Under the pieces are notes generated by a model. It was not told the DNA's origin, ran no database searches, and worked only from the letters and a program-made list of their open reading frames with translations. From CAVZTX01 sp963778375 (GTDB lineage Bacteria > Chloroflexota > Ktedonobacteria > Ktedonobacterales > Ktedonobacteraceae), in NCBI GenBank assembly GCA_963778375.1, contig CAVZTX010000023.1, positions 162,218 to 226,217 of the forward strand: a DNA stretch of 64,000 bases, read 5' to 3'. The stretch's first letter is position 1. The number at the start of each line of letters is the position of its first letter. The position numbers and the translations under genes were made by a program. Positions 1 through 8,445 of the stretch are shown here, piece by piece.

Positions 1-612
1 GATGACTGCCCGGTATTTGCTCGGTAACCGGCGCAAATAGGTCTGTATCTCGTCCTGCTGCTCCCCTTGCAACGCTGATTGCTCAGGACCTGCACCCAGA
101 TCGGTAATCCACTCCAGAAATGGTACGTCCTCAAGTGGCAACGCCAGGAAGCGTCGACGACGAAGCTGGTCAATTGCCAAGTGCGAAGCAATCGAAAGCA
201 ACCAGGTGCTGAATTTATGCTCAGGTTTGTAAGTGGCAAGCTGCGTATAAGCTCGCACAAATACCTCCTGTGTCACATCCTCCGCTTCTGTAGCATTACT
301 CAGCATGCGGTACGCGAGATTCTGCACAGCATCTTTATATCGCTCGACGAGCACTGAGAAGGCGTCTTGATCACCCGCAAGCACCAGCTCGACAAGCGCA
401 GCATCGCTCATCGCCTCCACAACAACTCCCTGCGCATGAACGATGGAGGAACTTGATACCTCCGCCGTGGCCTGGCTGCTAATAGACCGACCTCCGCTCG
501 AAATGTTCTGAGAGGTTGTCCCAGTCATTTCTTTGCGACGTGTTTTCCTCGCTGGTTTGGCCAGTGATCCAATCACTCCCAGCGTACCTGAAGCATGCAT
601 TGTCAATTCCAT
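1..612 (-). CDS. ECF-type RNA polymerase sigma factor, 3' end outside window
   Basis: Reading the minus strand from the ATG at 612 gives an open frame that runs off the window edge. After a Ser/Thr-rich N-terminal stretch of about 70 residues comes sigma region 2: an acidic helix around LVLAGDQDAFSVLVERY, the core-binding TEAEDVTQEVFVRAY segment, and the -10 recognition segment FSTWLLSIASHLAIDQLRRR. The start of region 4 (LRRLPSKYRAVI) is at the edge. A GGTGG ribosome site lies about 10 nt before the ATG; another ATG at 600 is possible. The gene is divergent from a second ECF sigma gene at 1064. Identity as a sigma-70 family factor is clear; the subgroup and any anti-sigma partner lie outside the view. 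Confidence 0.9.
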   Translation of the reverse strand, partial: MELTMHASGTLGVIGSLAKPARKTRRKEMTGTTSQNISSGGRSISSQATAEVSSSSIVHAQGVVVEAMSDAALVELVLAGDQDAFSVLVERYKDAVQNLAYRMLSNATEAEDVTQEVFVRAYTQLATYKPEHKFSTWLLSIASHLAIDQLRRRRFLALPLEDVPFLEWITDLGAGPEQSALQGEQQDEIQTYLRRLPSKYRAVI

Positions 613-1063
613 AATTTTTGCCACCGCTCGTTTTCTTTTTCTTTATTCATATTAATCGGTAAATACAACCTCATTCAGAAATACATACGAGCGATGACTA
701 AAAAAGTTGTAATCTCTTGCAGACAAGTGTAGCATGTGTAAGCGTAACTGGCAAGAGGAAAGTACTTCAGGGGAATGGCATAGGAAGCGGTTGCAAGAAA
801 TAATGCCCGCCTGACCCTCTACTCCGAAAAATGACAAAAACTTCATATTTCGTAACTCTTCGAGATCCTCTCCATTAAAAACAAATGAATTTCTGATGCG
901 CTTATTTCCCACTTAAATAAGAAAAAGCTCAGGTTCTCTTAGAATGCTTTAGTTTATGCTTAGAGGTGCCTACAGAAGAGCTTATACGAGACAAAAATCA
1001 TTGCAATTTAAACTAGAACAAGTTACGCTACACATAGGTCAAAGGAAAGAGAGGATCTGACTC
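613..1063. promoter_or_regulatory. Divergent intergenic region between two sigma factor genes
   Basis: This 451-bp AT-rich spacer must hold both promoters. For the rightward gene, TTGCAA at 1001-1006 and TACGCT at 1024-1029 are separated by 17 bp and match the housekeeping consensus at 4 of 6 positions each, so the call is tentative. An open frame of 86 codons on the minus strand (652-912) has no ribosome site and no recognisable family and is not called as a gene. Confidence 0.3.
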
Positions 1064-1684
1064 ATGCAGTTACGAGAACGCACAAAAATCCAGCTACCAA
1101 ACATTTCTGATGGTGTATTGGCACGTCAAACACTCGATGGTGACCAGCAAGCATTTGAAACCCTCATGAAACGTTATCATGCCCCACTCTACAATTTTAT
1201 CTGTCGCTTTTTGAATGATTATGATCAGGCCTGTGATATCTTACAACAGGTATTTCTCCAATTGTATGTTTCTTTATCTAACCTCCATACCGATAAGCCA
1301 TTGAAAGCATGGCTTTTTCAAGTTGCCCGCAATCGTTGTTTAGATGAATTGCGCCGCAAGCACGCCATCCACTTCTCTGAACTGGAGTCAGCAAATGAAG
1401 AAGATGACCTCTCTCCATTAGATGCCCTACCAGATAACAGTCCACTTCCAGAAGAATGTGCAGAGCGCACGGATTTGCAGGATTGCCTGCAGCGTGCGAT
1501 TTCCGAATTGCCACCCAAGTTTCGCGCTGTCGTCCTTTTACGCTACTCTTCCCAACTCAGCTTTTGTGAAATTGGTCAAACACTCAACATGCCCGAGGCT
1601 ACTGCAAAAACCTATTTCCAGCGTGCCAAGCCATTGCTGCGCACAGCCCTCAAAACCCAATTGCAGGTGCTTCCCGCCTGCTAA
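1064..1684 (+). CDS. ECF-type RNA polymerase sigma factor
   Basis: The 206-residue protein has both domains of a minimal sigma-70 factor. Region 2 spans roughly residues 30-100, with YHAPLYNFICRFLNDYDQAC, the core-binding DILQQVFLQLY motif, and the -10 helix AWLFQVARNRCLDELRR. An acidic linker (residues 105-135) leads to region 4 at about 140-200, with the recognition helix in SFCEIGQTLNMPEATAKTYF. A GAGAGGA ribosome site sits 8 nt before the ATG. It would redirect RNA polymerase to a specific regulon. A short acidic protein follows at 1834 on the same strand and may be its partner; no classic anti-sigma with a zinc-finger or membrane segment is seen beside it. Confidence 0.9.
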   Translation: MQLRERTKIQLPNISDGVLARQTLDGDQQAFETLMKRYHAPLYNFICRFLNDYDQACDILQQVFLQLYVSLSNLHTDKPLKAWLFQVARNRCLDELRRKHAIHFSELESANEEDDLSPLDALPDNSPLPEECAERTDLQDCLQRAISELPPKFRAVVLLRYSSQLSFCEIGQTLNMPEATAKTYFQRAKPLLRTALKTQLQVLPAC

Positions 1685-1833
1685 AATGAATTCACGCTCT
1701 AGCCTGGCAACCTTGCTGTCGTCCAGCTATCTTCTACATTACCAACCTCATTACAGCGATCACTGAAACTTCCCCTTTGTCCGAATCGTACTAACACAAG
1801 GATACCAGAAACGCAATAAGAGGGAGTTAAGGT

Positions 1834-2079
1834 ATGCAATACCCACAACATATCTTTTTCTCAGATGATAGCGATGATCTACCAAAAGATGATGTTGATA
1901 AGATTTTTGACAATCTCCAGCAACTCGAGCCGCCGCCATATCTAATTTCGCGAATTCTTAGTCGGTTACCTCGCAAACCGTCTGCCAACCTTCCTTCTGA
2001 CCCGCATCTGCCCGAAGCTGACCAATGGAAAGAATTGGATGGCCTGGTCATACGCAACGACAAACGCCGCCCTAGCTAA
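1834..2079 (+). CDS. Small acidic protein of unknown function downstream of sigma factor
   Basis: The 81-residue protein starts 150 bp after the sigma factor stop, with a GAGGGAG ribosome site 8 nt before the ATG. The first third is Asp-rich; the middle has LEPPPYLISRILSRLP, a proline-led amphipathic helix of the kind seen in short proteins that accompany ECF sigma genes. No membrane segment, cysteine motif or enzyme signature is present. Position and ribosome site favour a real, co-transcribed gene, perhaps one that modulates the sigma factor. That role is inferred only from position. Confidence 0.6.
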   Translation: MQYPQHIFFSDDSDDLPKDDVDKIFDNLQQLEPPPYLISRILSRLPRKPSANLPSDPHLPEADQWKELDGLVIRNDKRRPS

Positions 2080-2097
2080 CTATTCTCCTCAAAGATG

Positions 2098-2106
2098 TGC
2101 TATAAT
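2098..2106 (+). promoter_or_regulatory. Extended -10 promoter for the MFS leader
   Basis: TGCTATAAT is an exact extended -10 element (TG, one base, TATAAT). No good -35 is found at 16-18 bp upstream, which is typical for extended -10 promoters. Transcription starting near 2113 would give a leader of about 235 nt before the MFS gene at 2348. Confidence 0.5.
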
Positions 2107-2145
2107 AAAATAGATCAGTAATCAGCATATTGAGGAGAACTTCTC

Positions 2146-2169
2146 ATGAATACACGTAGCCCCTGCTAA
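2146..2169 (+). CDS. Seven-codon leader peptide ahead of MFS transporter
   Basis: ATG at 2146 opens MNTRSPC and stops at TAA (2167-2169). A TGAGGAGAAC ribosome site lies 5-10 nt upstream, stronger than that of the transporter itself. The ORF begins about 33 nt after the predicted transcript start and is followed by two possible stem-loops before the transporter gene. The arrangement resembles ribosome-sensing leaders of drug-resistance genes, but no alternative pairing that masks the transporter ribosome site could be proven by eye. Confidence 0.4.
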   Translation: MNTRSPC

Positions 2170-2193
2170 CTTCCTGATAGTTCCTATTATCTA

Positions 2194-2268
2194 AGGCTCG
2201 CGTCTTCAAATGAGCCTCTCCTTCTCGTCCCCACGTCTACCTCTGTGGACATAATAAATTATGCCCAC
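2194..2268 (+). other. Two stem-loops in the MFS leader
   Basis: The first pairs AGGCTC (2194-2199) with GAGCCT (2212-2217). The second pairs 2245-2255 with 2258-2268 across a very short loop and has one mismatch. Neither is followed by a T run, so they are not ordinary terminators. They lie between the leader ORF and the transporter start. Confidence 0.35.
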
Positions 2269-2347
2269 ACCCGCTCACCACCTCTCTGACAGCACGTGAA
2301 TTAGTGTATCAACTTCATACCCCAATTTCAGAGAGGAAATATGCTTT

Positions 2348-3538
2348 ATGATATATCAATTCATCTTTTCGCGTCTCCAGCGCACTTCGCCTTTGCGCAT
2401 GACCTTACTGAACACTGCTTTGTTGGATGAGCTTCTTACGGGATTTCTCGTAGTGGGCCTTCCACTGGTGCGTGATCAATTAGGCCTGAGCTATGCGCAA
2501 ATAGGCCTGCTTTTTAGCATAGGCCCGCTTTCAGGAATGATTCTTGATCCAATCGTGAACCTGTTGAGCGACCGCGGTTCAAAACGCTGGTGGATCGTAG
2601 GAGGATGGTTAGCCTTTGGGCTTGGGTTTGCTCTAGCAGGCATCACCCGCAATTTCGCTTTACTGTTAGGAGCCTTCGCCTTGATCTATCCGGCTAATGG
2701 GGCAGCAGTAGGCCTATCGCAAGCTGCACTCATCGATCATGCTCCGAACGATAGCGAGCGAACCATGGCTCGCTGGACATTGATGAGCGGTATTGGTGAT
2801 CTACTCTCGCCTCTGGTTGTTGCTGCAGTTGTAGCCTTGGGCATGGGCTGGACCATACTGTGTTGGCTAGCGACATGTGTCTGCTTGGCAACAGCGCTTG
2901 TACTCTGGTTCCAACACTTTCCTCGCGCAACTTCTCTAGAAGATGGCGAGGAACATACAAATATGTTCGAGATATTCACCGGATTGCGCAGAGCGCTACG
3001 TGATCCCCTACTTCTGCGTTGGGGAGCCATATCACTTGTAGCATCAATGATGGATGAAGTCTTTCTCGGCTTCGCTGCCCTCTACCTGCATGATGTCCTC
3101 CATGTAAGTGAAGCCATCATAGGTATTGTGCTGGCGATCCACCTAATCGGTGGACTTATCGGTCTGGTCATACTCGACCGCTCAGTAGGGAAACTTGCTC
3201 CCGCTCGCCTTTTGATATGGGTGACCTTGTTGACCCTGGTTGGCATAATTGGCTTTTTGACCATCCACTCGATCTGGCTTGCTGCGTTTGCCCTCTTTGT
3301 GATCGGCCTGGGGGCATCCTGCTGGTATCCCATCGCGCAGGCTGCCGCATACGCCCGTCACCCTGGTCGTTCTGGTACAGTGCTAGCAGTTCTTGGCCTA
3401 GGCGCACCTTTTGACATAGCCCTTCCAACTATCGTCGGCCTTGTCGCTGGAAGCTTCGGCGTCCTTGCCGGCGTAGGACTCTTGGGACTCGCCCCCTTGC
3501 TCATCCTTTTGTTAGTACCACGAAAAAAGGAACAATAA
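2348..3538 (+). CDS. Major facilitator superfamily (MFS) transporter
   Basis: The 396-residue protein is almost entirely hydrophobic, with about 12 predicted membrane helices and the short basic loop between helices 2 and 3 (LLSDRGSKRWW) that marks the MFS fold. A second half-repeat starts near residue 215 after a cytoplasmic loop (ARDPLLLRW region). GAGGAAA lies 7 nt before the ATG chosen. The family moves small solutes or drugs using ion gradients; the substrate cannot be told from the sequence. A leader with a short ORF precedes it, which suggests conditional expression. It ends just before a strong hairpin shared with the convergent gene. Confidence 0.85.
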   Translation: MIYQFIFSRLQRTSPLRMTLLNTALLDELLTGFLVVGLPLVRDQLGLSYAQIGLLFSIGPLSGMILDPIVNLLSDRGSKRWWIVGGWLAFGLGFALAGITRNFALLLGAFALIYPANGAAVGLSQAALIDHAPNDSERTMARWTLMSGIGDLLSPLVVAAVVALGMGWTILCWLATCVCLATALVLWFQHFPRATSLEDGEEHTNMFEIFTGLRRALRDPLLLRWGAISLVASMMDEVFLGFAALYLHDVLHVSEAIIGIVLAIHLIGGLIGLVILDRSVGKLAPARLLIWVTLLTLVGIIGFLTIHSIWLAAFALFVIGLGASCWYPIAQAAAYARHPGRSGTVLAVLGLGAPFDIALPTIVGLVAGSFGVLAGVGLLGLAPLLILLLVPRKKEQ

Positions 3539-3555
3539 ACAACCAGTTGACAACG

Positions 3556-3585
3556 CTGTAGGAGCCGATTGATCGGCTCCTACAG
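3556..3585. terminator. Perfect 14-bp stem-loop between convergent genes
   Basis: Left arm 3556-3569 and right arm 3572-3585 are perfect inverted copies with a 2-nt centre. It lies between the MFS stop (3538) and the stop of the leftward propeptide gene (3604), so it can act on both strands. There is no long T run. The core TGTAGGAGCCGAT resembles other intergenic repeats in this window, so it may be a dispersed element used as a terminator. Confidence 0.6.
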
Positions 3586-3603
3586 TGCCTTGATGTTATT
3601 GTC

Positions 3604-4188
3604 CTAAACAGACTCCGGATGACCCTTCGCCGCATTATCCAATCCACCAATCGAAAGAATAATCGAACTGACTGACGTTGGCACAGTTGGCTCCTCGGCA
3701 TTGGCATAGAAGCGCAGGCTCTTAAACTGATAATTATTAATCTGAACAGAAAACGCCTTCTCTGCCTGTGCCACCGTACACGTAGCATCGATCAGCGTAT
3801 TGTTCGCCGAAATACTCTTAATCGTCAACCCCTGGCTCTGTAGAAAAGTCACAACCTGCTGCACCTGTTCAGGCATCGGCGAATATAGCTGCTTAAATTC
3901 GCCCGCCGTAATATACTTTTGATAGCCAGGAGAGTTTGGATTCGCAATCGCCGTTAACCTCATATTCAGTTCAGGCTCATTGCGCAACTTGAGACTGATG
4001 CTGAGCTGCAATCGCTCATTGGGATCGGTTGGCCCCAACAAATGAGCATCCTTCACCAGTGGGACAACATTACCTTGTAGACTCGTCCGGGGTTCCATAG
4101 TTGCTTGCTCCACTAGAAATCCCACTCCCAGGCCAACCACAACCACCAGCACGACAGTGATAACGACAACGAGCAGATTTCGCCGCAT
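3604..4188 (-). CDS. Stand-alone pro-kumamolisin activation domain protein
   Basis: The start at 4188 is chosen because AGGAGG lies 5 nt upstream; an upstream in-frame start at 4215 lacks this. The 194 residues begin with a basic tip and one membrane anchor (about 4-27), then a domain matching the propeptide of S53 (sedolisin/kumamolisin) peptidases: the LQLSISLKLRNEPELN strand, a SPGYQKYITAGEFKQLYSP block, VVTFLQSQGLTIKSIS, and AEKAFSVQINNYQ. In normal S53 zymogens a catalytic domain of about 350 residues with a Ser-Glu-Asp triad follows; here the protein ends after the propeptide. It may inhibit or chaperone a peptidase encoded elsewhere. It starts 35 nt after the MurA-like gene on the same strand. 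Confidence 0.8.
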   Translation of the reverse strand: MRRNLLVVVITVVLVVVVGLGVGFLVEQATMEPRTSLQGNVVPLVKDAHLLGPTDPNERLQLSISLKLRNEPELNMRLTAIANPNSPGYQKYITAGEFKQLYSPMPEQVQQVVTFLQSQGLTIKSISANNTLIDATCTVAQAEKAFSVQINNYQFKSLRFYANAEEPTVPTSVSSIILSIGGLDNAAKGHPESV

Positions 4189-4223
4189 ACTAACCTCCTG
4201 TTCCCTTGAGACCACCTCACGTT

Positions 4224-5576
4224 CTATTTTGCCGAACTTGGAACGTCCGGTGCCAGCACCCGTTCGATATTGAGGTTCATAGCTGCAAGCTTAGGAACAA
4301 TATTGCCATATCCCCGCTCTAGAAAGTCAATCCCCGTCACCGTCGTTGTCCCACGAGCTACCGCAGCCGCTATCACATAAGCCAGACCGGCCCGCAAATC
4401 TGGAATAGCAATATGATTGGTGGCAGTGAAAGGAGTCGGCCCTAGAATGATAGCGCTATGTTCGTGGCTCGTATCGCGGTAGCGACAAGCCGTTCCTCCC
4501 AAACAATAGGTAGTCAACTGCGTCTTGGCCCCTAACCTATCCAGCGCCTTGAGATAACCAAACCGATTTTCGAACACCGTCTCGTGAATAATTGAAATGC
4601 CATTCGCCTGTGTAAGTAAGATCGCAAAAGGCTGCTGCCAATCCGTCGAAAAGCCCGGATACACATCCGTCTCGATAATCGCAGGCCGTAGAGGCTCCTT
4701 ACGAAAGAATCGAATACTATTCGCCTCAACCAGCTCAACCCCACCTCCCACCTGCTGGAAGTACGAGAGGAAATTCCCCAACGTATCGGGCCGAATGCCA
4801 TGCACAGTAATATCGCCATCCGAAGCACACGCCAGACACGCCCATGAAGCCGCCTCAATCCGATCCCCTATCACCTTCATCCGTGTCCCTGTCAGCCGTT
4901 TCACCCCCTCGATCCGAATCTCCCGCCCCGAAGACGTGAAAATAATCGCCCCCATCGAGCGCAGCATTGTAATCAACTCAAAAATTTCCGGCTCAATCGC
5001 CGCATTCGAGATAATCGTGCGCCCTTCCGCCAAAACACCCGCGTACAAACACGTCTCCGTAGCCCCAACGCTCGGATAAGGCAACTTCACATGCGCACCC
5101 TTTAATGGTCCAACCCGATATGCCACGTACCCATTCGCCGTCTCCTCAACCCTCCCCCCAAACTGCTCAATCGCCTCCAGGTGAAAATCAACCGTCCGCG
5201 CCCCCAAATGGCACCCACCCAGCACCGGAACCGCCACCTTCTCAAACTTATGCAGCAATGCCCCCAACAACAAAATCGGTATGCGATTGCTCCCCGAATG
5301 CGGCGTCGGTACACTCAACAAATTCATCGAAGAAGGATCAATCGTCAGTGACCCATCCGTACCACTTCTCACATTCACCCCAATCGACGTCAACATCTCC
5401 CTCGTAATATCCACATCCCCAATCGGCGGTACATTCGTCAGCGTCGTCGGCGTATCCCCCAGCAGCGCCGCCACCATCGCCTTCGTCACAAAATTCTTCG
5501 CCCCCAAACACTTAATCTCCCCCACCACCGGCCTTCCACCCTCTATCCGATACGCATAATCACGCGAGGTCAACAT
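4224..5576 (-). CDS. murA: UDP-N-acetylglucosamine 1-carboxyvinyltransferase (MurA family)
   Basis: The 450-residue protein matches the EPSP synthase-like MurA fold, which adds enolpyruvate from PEP to UDP-GlcNAc, the first committed step of peptidoglycan synthesis in the cytoplasm. Visible landmarks are the substrate-binding GAKN near residue 25, the catalytic Cys in GGCHLGARTVDFH (the loop that phosphomycin attacks), the acidic FSTDWQQPF segment, and the C-terminal DLRAGLAYVIAAA motif. Length is about 25 residues over the usual 420-430. GAGGAG sits 6 nt before the ATG. Unlike a typical single murA, it is not beside cell-wall genes, so it could be a second, diverged copy. Confidence 0.88.
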   Translation of the reverse strand: MLTSRDYAYRIEGGRPVVGEIKCLGAKNFVTKAMVAALLGDTPTTLTNVPPIGDVDITREMLTSIGVNVRSGTDGSLTIDPSSMNLLSVPTPHSGSNRIPILLLGALLHKFEKVAVPVLGGCHLGARTVDFHLEAIEQFGGRVEETANGYVAYRVGPLKGAHVKLPYPSVGATETCLYAGVLAEGRTIISNAAIEPEIFELITMLRSMGAIIFTSSGREIRIEGVKRLTGTRMKVIGDRIEAASWACLACASDGDITVHGIRPDTLGNFLSYFQQVGGGVELVEANSIRFFRKEPLRPAIIETDVYPGFSTDWQQPFAILLTQANGISIIHETVFENRFGYLKALDRLGAKTQLTTYCLGGTACRYRDTSHEHSAIILGPTPFTATNHIAIPDLRAGLAYVIAAAVARGTTTVTGIDFLERGYGNIVPKLAAMNLNIERVLAPDVPSSAK

Positions 5577-6286
5577 GATATCTCCTCTTCTTCATAACTC
5601 TTCTCTTTACATAACTTATAATCATTCATAAGCTCTCATATACGCAGAAAATCTTCCCCATGAGTAATAACGTTTCTTGTGCGGAGAATAGATGCCAAAT
5701 TCTATGGCAATTCAATGTCGTCATATCAGTAGGGGGGAGGTGGAGTTGGGAGGAGTGAGGACCTTGTGTCCGTCCGTTGTGCCCGTCCAGCATCTAGCCA
5801 TAATTTCGCCATTATCCCTCGTTAATCCTCAATATCCCCCATGAATGCTCAATTTTTAAATACCAATATTCGGTTAGAGCGTCTTTTGGCTGGGTTATTA
5901 ATAGATGAGAAGATTTTTTCCGTTATCCCTCATGGGAGATATGATAGTAGGTGGTAAAGTAAATATCGCCACCTATCCGATAATTTTTACGAACTTTTTT
6001 CAATATCGGACACCTTTTCGCAAGTATTACCAACTACAAAGCTCAAAACATGCAAAAAATGAATTATATCGGACAAAATATCGGATAGGTGGCGATAAAA
6101 GACTGGTTGAGGTTGTTTATTTCTGCTTAGGCATACCATAACCACTTTAAAGGCGCATGCTCTTCTACATCCCTTTCCTGTCCCAAATTAAGCTCAACCT
6201 GCTCATTGCATCGTATACTGTCTAGCAAACTTTTAGCTGTTTTGCTAGAGAGCAAATTGTGGAAAAAGGAAGAAGCTGCTCAAAAC
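5577..6286. other. Non-coding spacer with a repeat element
   Basis: No supported gene lies between the MurA start and the decayed TIR-WD40 gene. A 78-codon frame at 5905-6141 crosses the inverted-repeat element and has no ribosome site or family. The left half (5700-5900) is pyrimidine-rich with no clear signal. Confidence 0.5.
5964..6097. repeat. MITE-like element with perfect 19-bp inverted ends
   Basis: Positions 5964-5982 and 6079-6097 are perfect inverted copies of 19 bp, 96 bp apart. Inside, TATCGGA recurs at 6004, 6067 and 6079. CCACCT in the left arm can also pair with AGGTGG just outside at 5950-5955, and TCCGATA (5976-5982) can pair with 6004-6010. Both short AAA flanks could be a 3-bp target duplication, which is weak evidence. 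No coding sequence is inside. It may be a miniature transposable element or a structured RNA with alternative folds. Confidence 0.6.
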
Positions 6287-8309
6287 TCATTGCGTCCTCC
6301 ATACCTTGATCGTCTTATCCTCACTTCCACTGACGAGAGTCTGTCCATCTGGACTGATCGCGACATCAACAACAGTAGACTTATGGCTAGTCAAGGTGCA
6401 CATTTCAAAGAGATTCCAGACCTTGATTGTGTTATCTGCACTTCCACTGACGAGGGTCTGTCCATCTGGACTGATCGCGACACCAACAACAGCAGATGGA
6501 TGAGCCAGTTATAGTATGCACTATATTACCAGTAGCGAAGTCCCATACTGTGATCGTGCCATTTGAACTTCCACTGACAAGGGTTTGTCCATCTGGACTG
6601 ATCGCTATGCTCATATAACACCTGTACCTGTATGCTGCCAAAGATATGTGATTCCTTGCCAGTGGATAGATCCCATACCTTGATCGTGCTATCTGCACTT
6701 CCACTGACAAGGGTCTGTCCATCTGGACTGATCGCTACAGCTACAACGGCAAATGTACGGCTGGTGAGAGTGCGCACTTCTTTACCAGTAGAGAGATCCC
6801 ATATCTTGATCGTGCTATCTGCGCTTCCACTGACGAGAGTTTGCCCATCTGGACTGATCGCTATACTCTAAACAGCATTTGTATGGCCGGTGAGGGTGCG
6901 TACTTCTTTGCCAGTAGAGAGATTCCACACCTTGATCGTCTTATCTTGGCTCCCACTGACGAGAGTCTGCCCATCTGGACTGATCGCGACATCATAAACA
7001 AAACTTGTATGGCCGGTGAGAGTGCGCACTTCTTTGCCAGTAGAAGATTCCATATCTTGATCGTCTTATCTCGACTCCCAGTGACGAGAGTTTGTCCATC
7101 TGGACTGATCGTTACACTAGTAACTACACCTCTATGACCAGTGAGGGTGTGGAGCAATCTCAGTTTCTTGACCTGGTAGAGTGGGTTGCTGGTGAGCCTC
7201 TCGCTAATTCGTTTTCAAGCTGCTCTGATTCTTTTTTGTTGAGCTACAAGTTGCTGTTGAACTTTGTTCAAGTTGTCTTTACAGTCTGCTCCTGTCTTCT
7301 TTTGCTCTACCAAGCTGTCCAAGCGCTTCGTCTCTTTGTTGGCGGCTTGCTCCAATTGGCTTTCAAGTTCTTCTGTGCGCTTTCGCTGATCAGCAAGTTG
7401 CTGCTGAACTTCTTGCAGTTGGCTTTCAAGCCGCTCTTGTGCTTCCCTAGATATACCAAGTTGCCCGAAGCACTTTGTCCCTGCCAATATAGCCATCTGC
7501 AAGATTTGGATCAAGATGAATAGCTTGCTCAAAAGCGCTCAGAGCTTCCTCGTAGCGTTCCAAAGCATCCAGAGCCTTCCCTTTCCCTATATAAAGAGGA
7601 GCAAGCTTCGGGTCAAGGTGAAGTGCTTGCTCAAAAGCCTCTAAAGCATAGTCATAGCGTCCAAGTTCGAGGAGTGTCAGTCCCTTTTGCTGGTAAGCCT
7701 CAAGATAATTTGGATCAAGCCGTAGCGCCTGCTCAAAAGCCTCCAAAGCATAGTCGTAGCGTTTCTGGTTGTGGTAGGAGATCCCTTCATCCAGCCAGTC
7801 CTTTTTCGTCTTGAGTGAGATAAGCAGATCTTTGAGGACAAGACTGATTTCCCTTCACTACATCATAAAAGGCCTCATCCCGATCAGTCCAGCGTGTGAT
7901 GGGCTTGGCATCGGTTGGCAGCATCTGAAGATTGCTAAAGGGAGCGGTCTTCTAAATAGGTGGGTCGTAGAATGATAGGTATGACCTTGCAAGTTCCCTC
8001 TTCGTGTCGCTCTAAGGCACGTTGCATCTCCTTACCATAACAGTAGTCGGAGTTCATGAAATCGGGACTGACAAGCAAGAGAATGAGATGAGCATTGTTG
8101 AGGTGGGTATCAATCACTTGCTCCCATTCCTCTCCCGGAAGAATCTCGCGATCATGCCACTCACGAAGGGGGTAGAGACGTTTGAGGCTGCGCATGTGTT
8201 TTTCGAGTTCATCGCGCAGGGTTTTGTCCTCGCGAGCATAACAGTAGAACAGTTTGATTTCTTGCTTGGATGTATCTGGCATACGTCCGTCTCTCACTTG
8301 CTCCATCAT
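6287..8309 (-). pseudogene. Decayed TIR-TPR-coiled-coil-WD40 protein gene
   Basis: Joining frames on the minus strand restores one protein. The order is a TIR_2 domain (LFYCYAREDKTLRDELEKHM, WHDREILPGEEWE, then LILLLVSPDFMNSDYC), a linker ending LQMLPTDAKPITRWTDRDEAF, about three TPR units (AFEQALRLDPN type), a Gln/Glu-rich coiled coil, and seven WD40 units each with AISPDGQTLVSGS and IKVWNL. Seven units make one complete propeller. At least eight lesions break it: shifts near 7945, 7850, 7480, 7225, 7185, 7050, 6620 and 6505, and an in-frame TAG near 6869. The stop is TGA at 6287-6289. Intact relatives are TIR signalling or defence proteins with NAD-cleaving potential. The near-identical blades suggest recent repeat expansion before decay. 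Confidence 0.85.
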
Positions 8310-8445
8310 CTACGGAAGTTGCCTGTATGATAGCATAAATTGAAATAGCTGACTATACGCTTGAGTGGTTTGTTTACTATTTAGAATAGAGTGGAGGTTA
8401 TAAAAAGTAGCCCTGGAAAAGGCCAATTGAAGAGTTTTACGTCTT

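Noticed and set aside
652..912. 86-codon frame on the minus strand between the two sigma genes
   Set aside because: No ribosome site, no recognisable family, and it would fill the promoter region of both genes.
5905..6141. 78-codon frame across the inverted-repeat element
   Set aside because: It crosses both 19-bp arms, has no ribosome site and its residues only reflect the repeat.
6287..7170. Regular direct repeats resembling a CRISPR array
   Set aside because: Repeats are about 120-130 bp apart and translate to WD40 blades on the minus strand; no short identical repeats with unique spacers.
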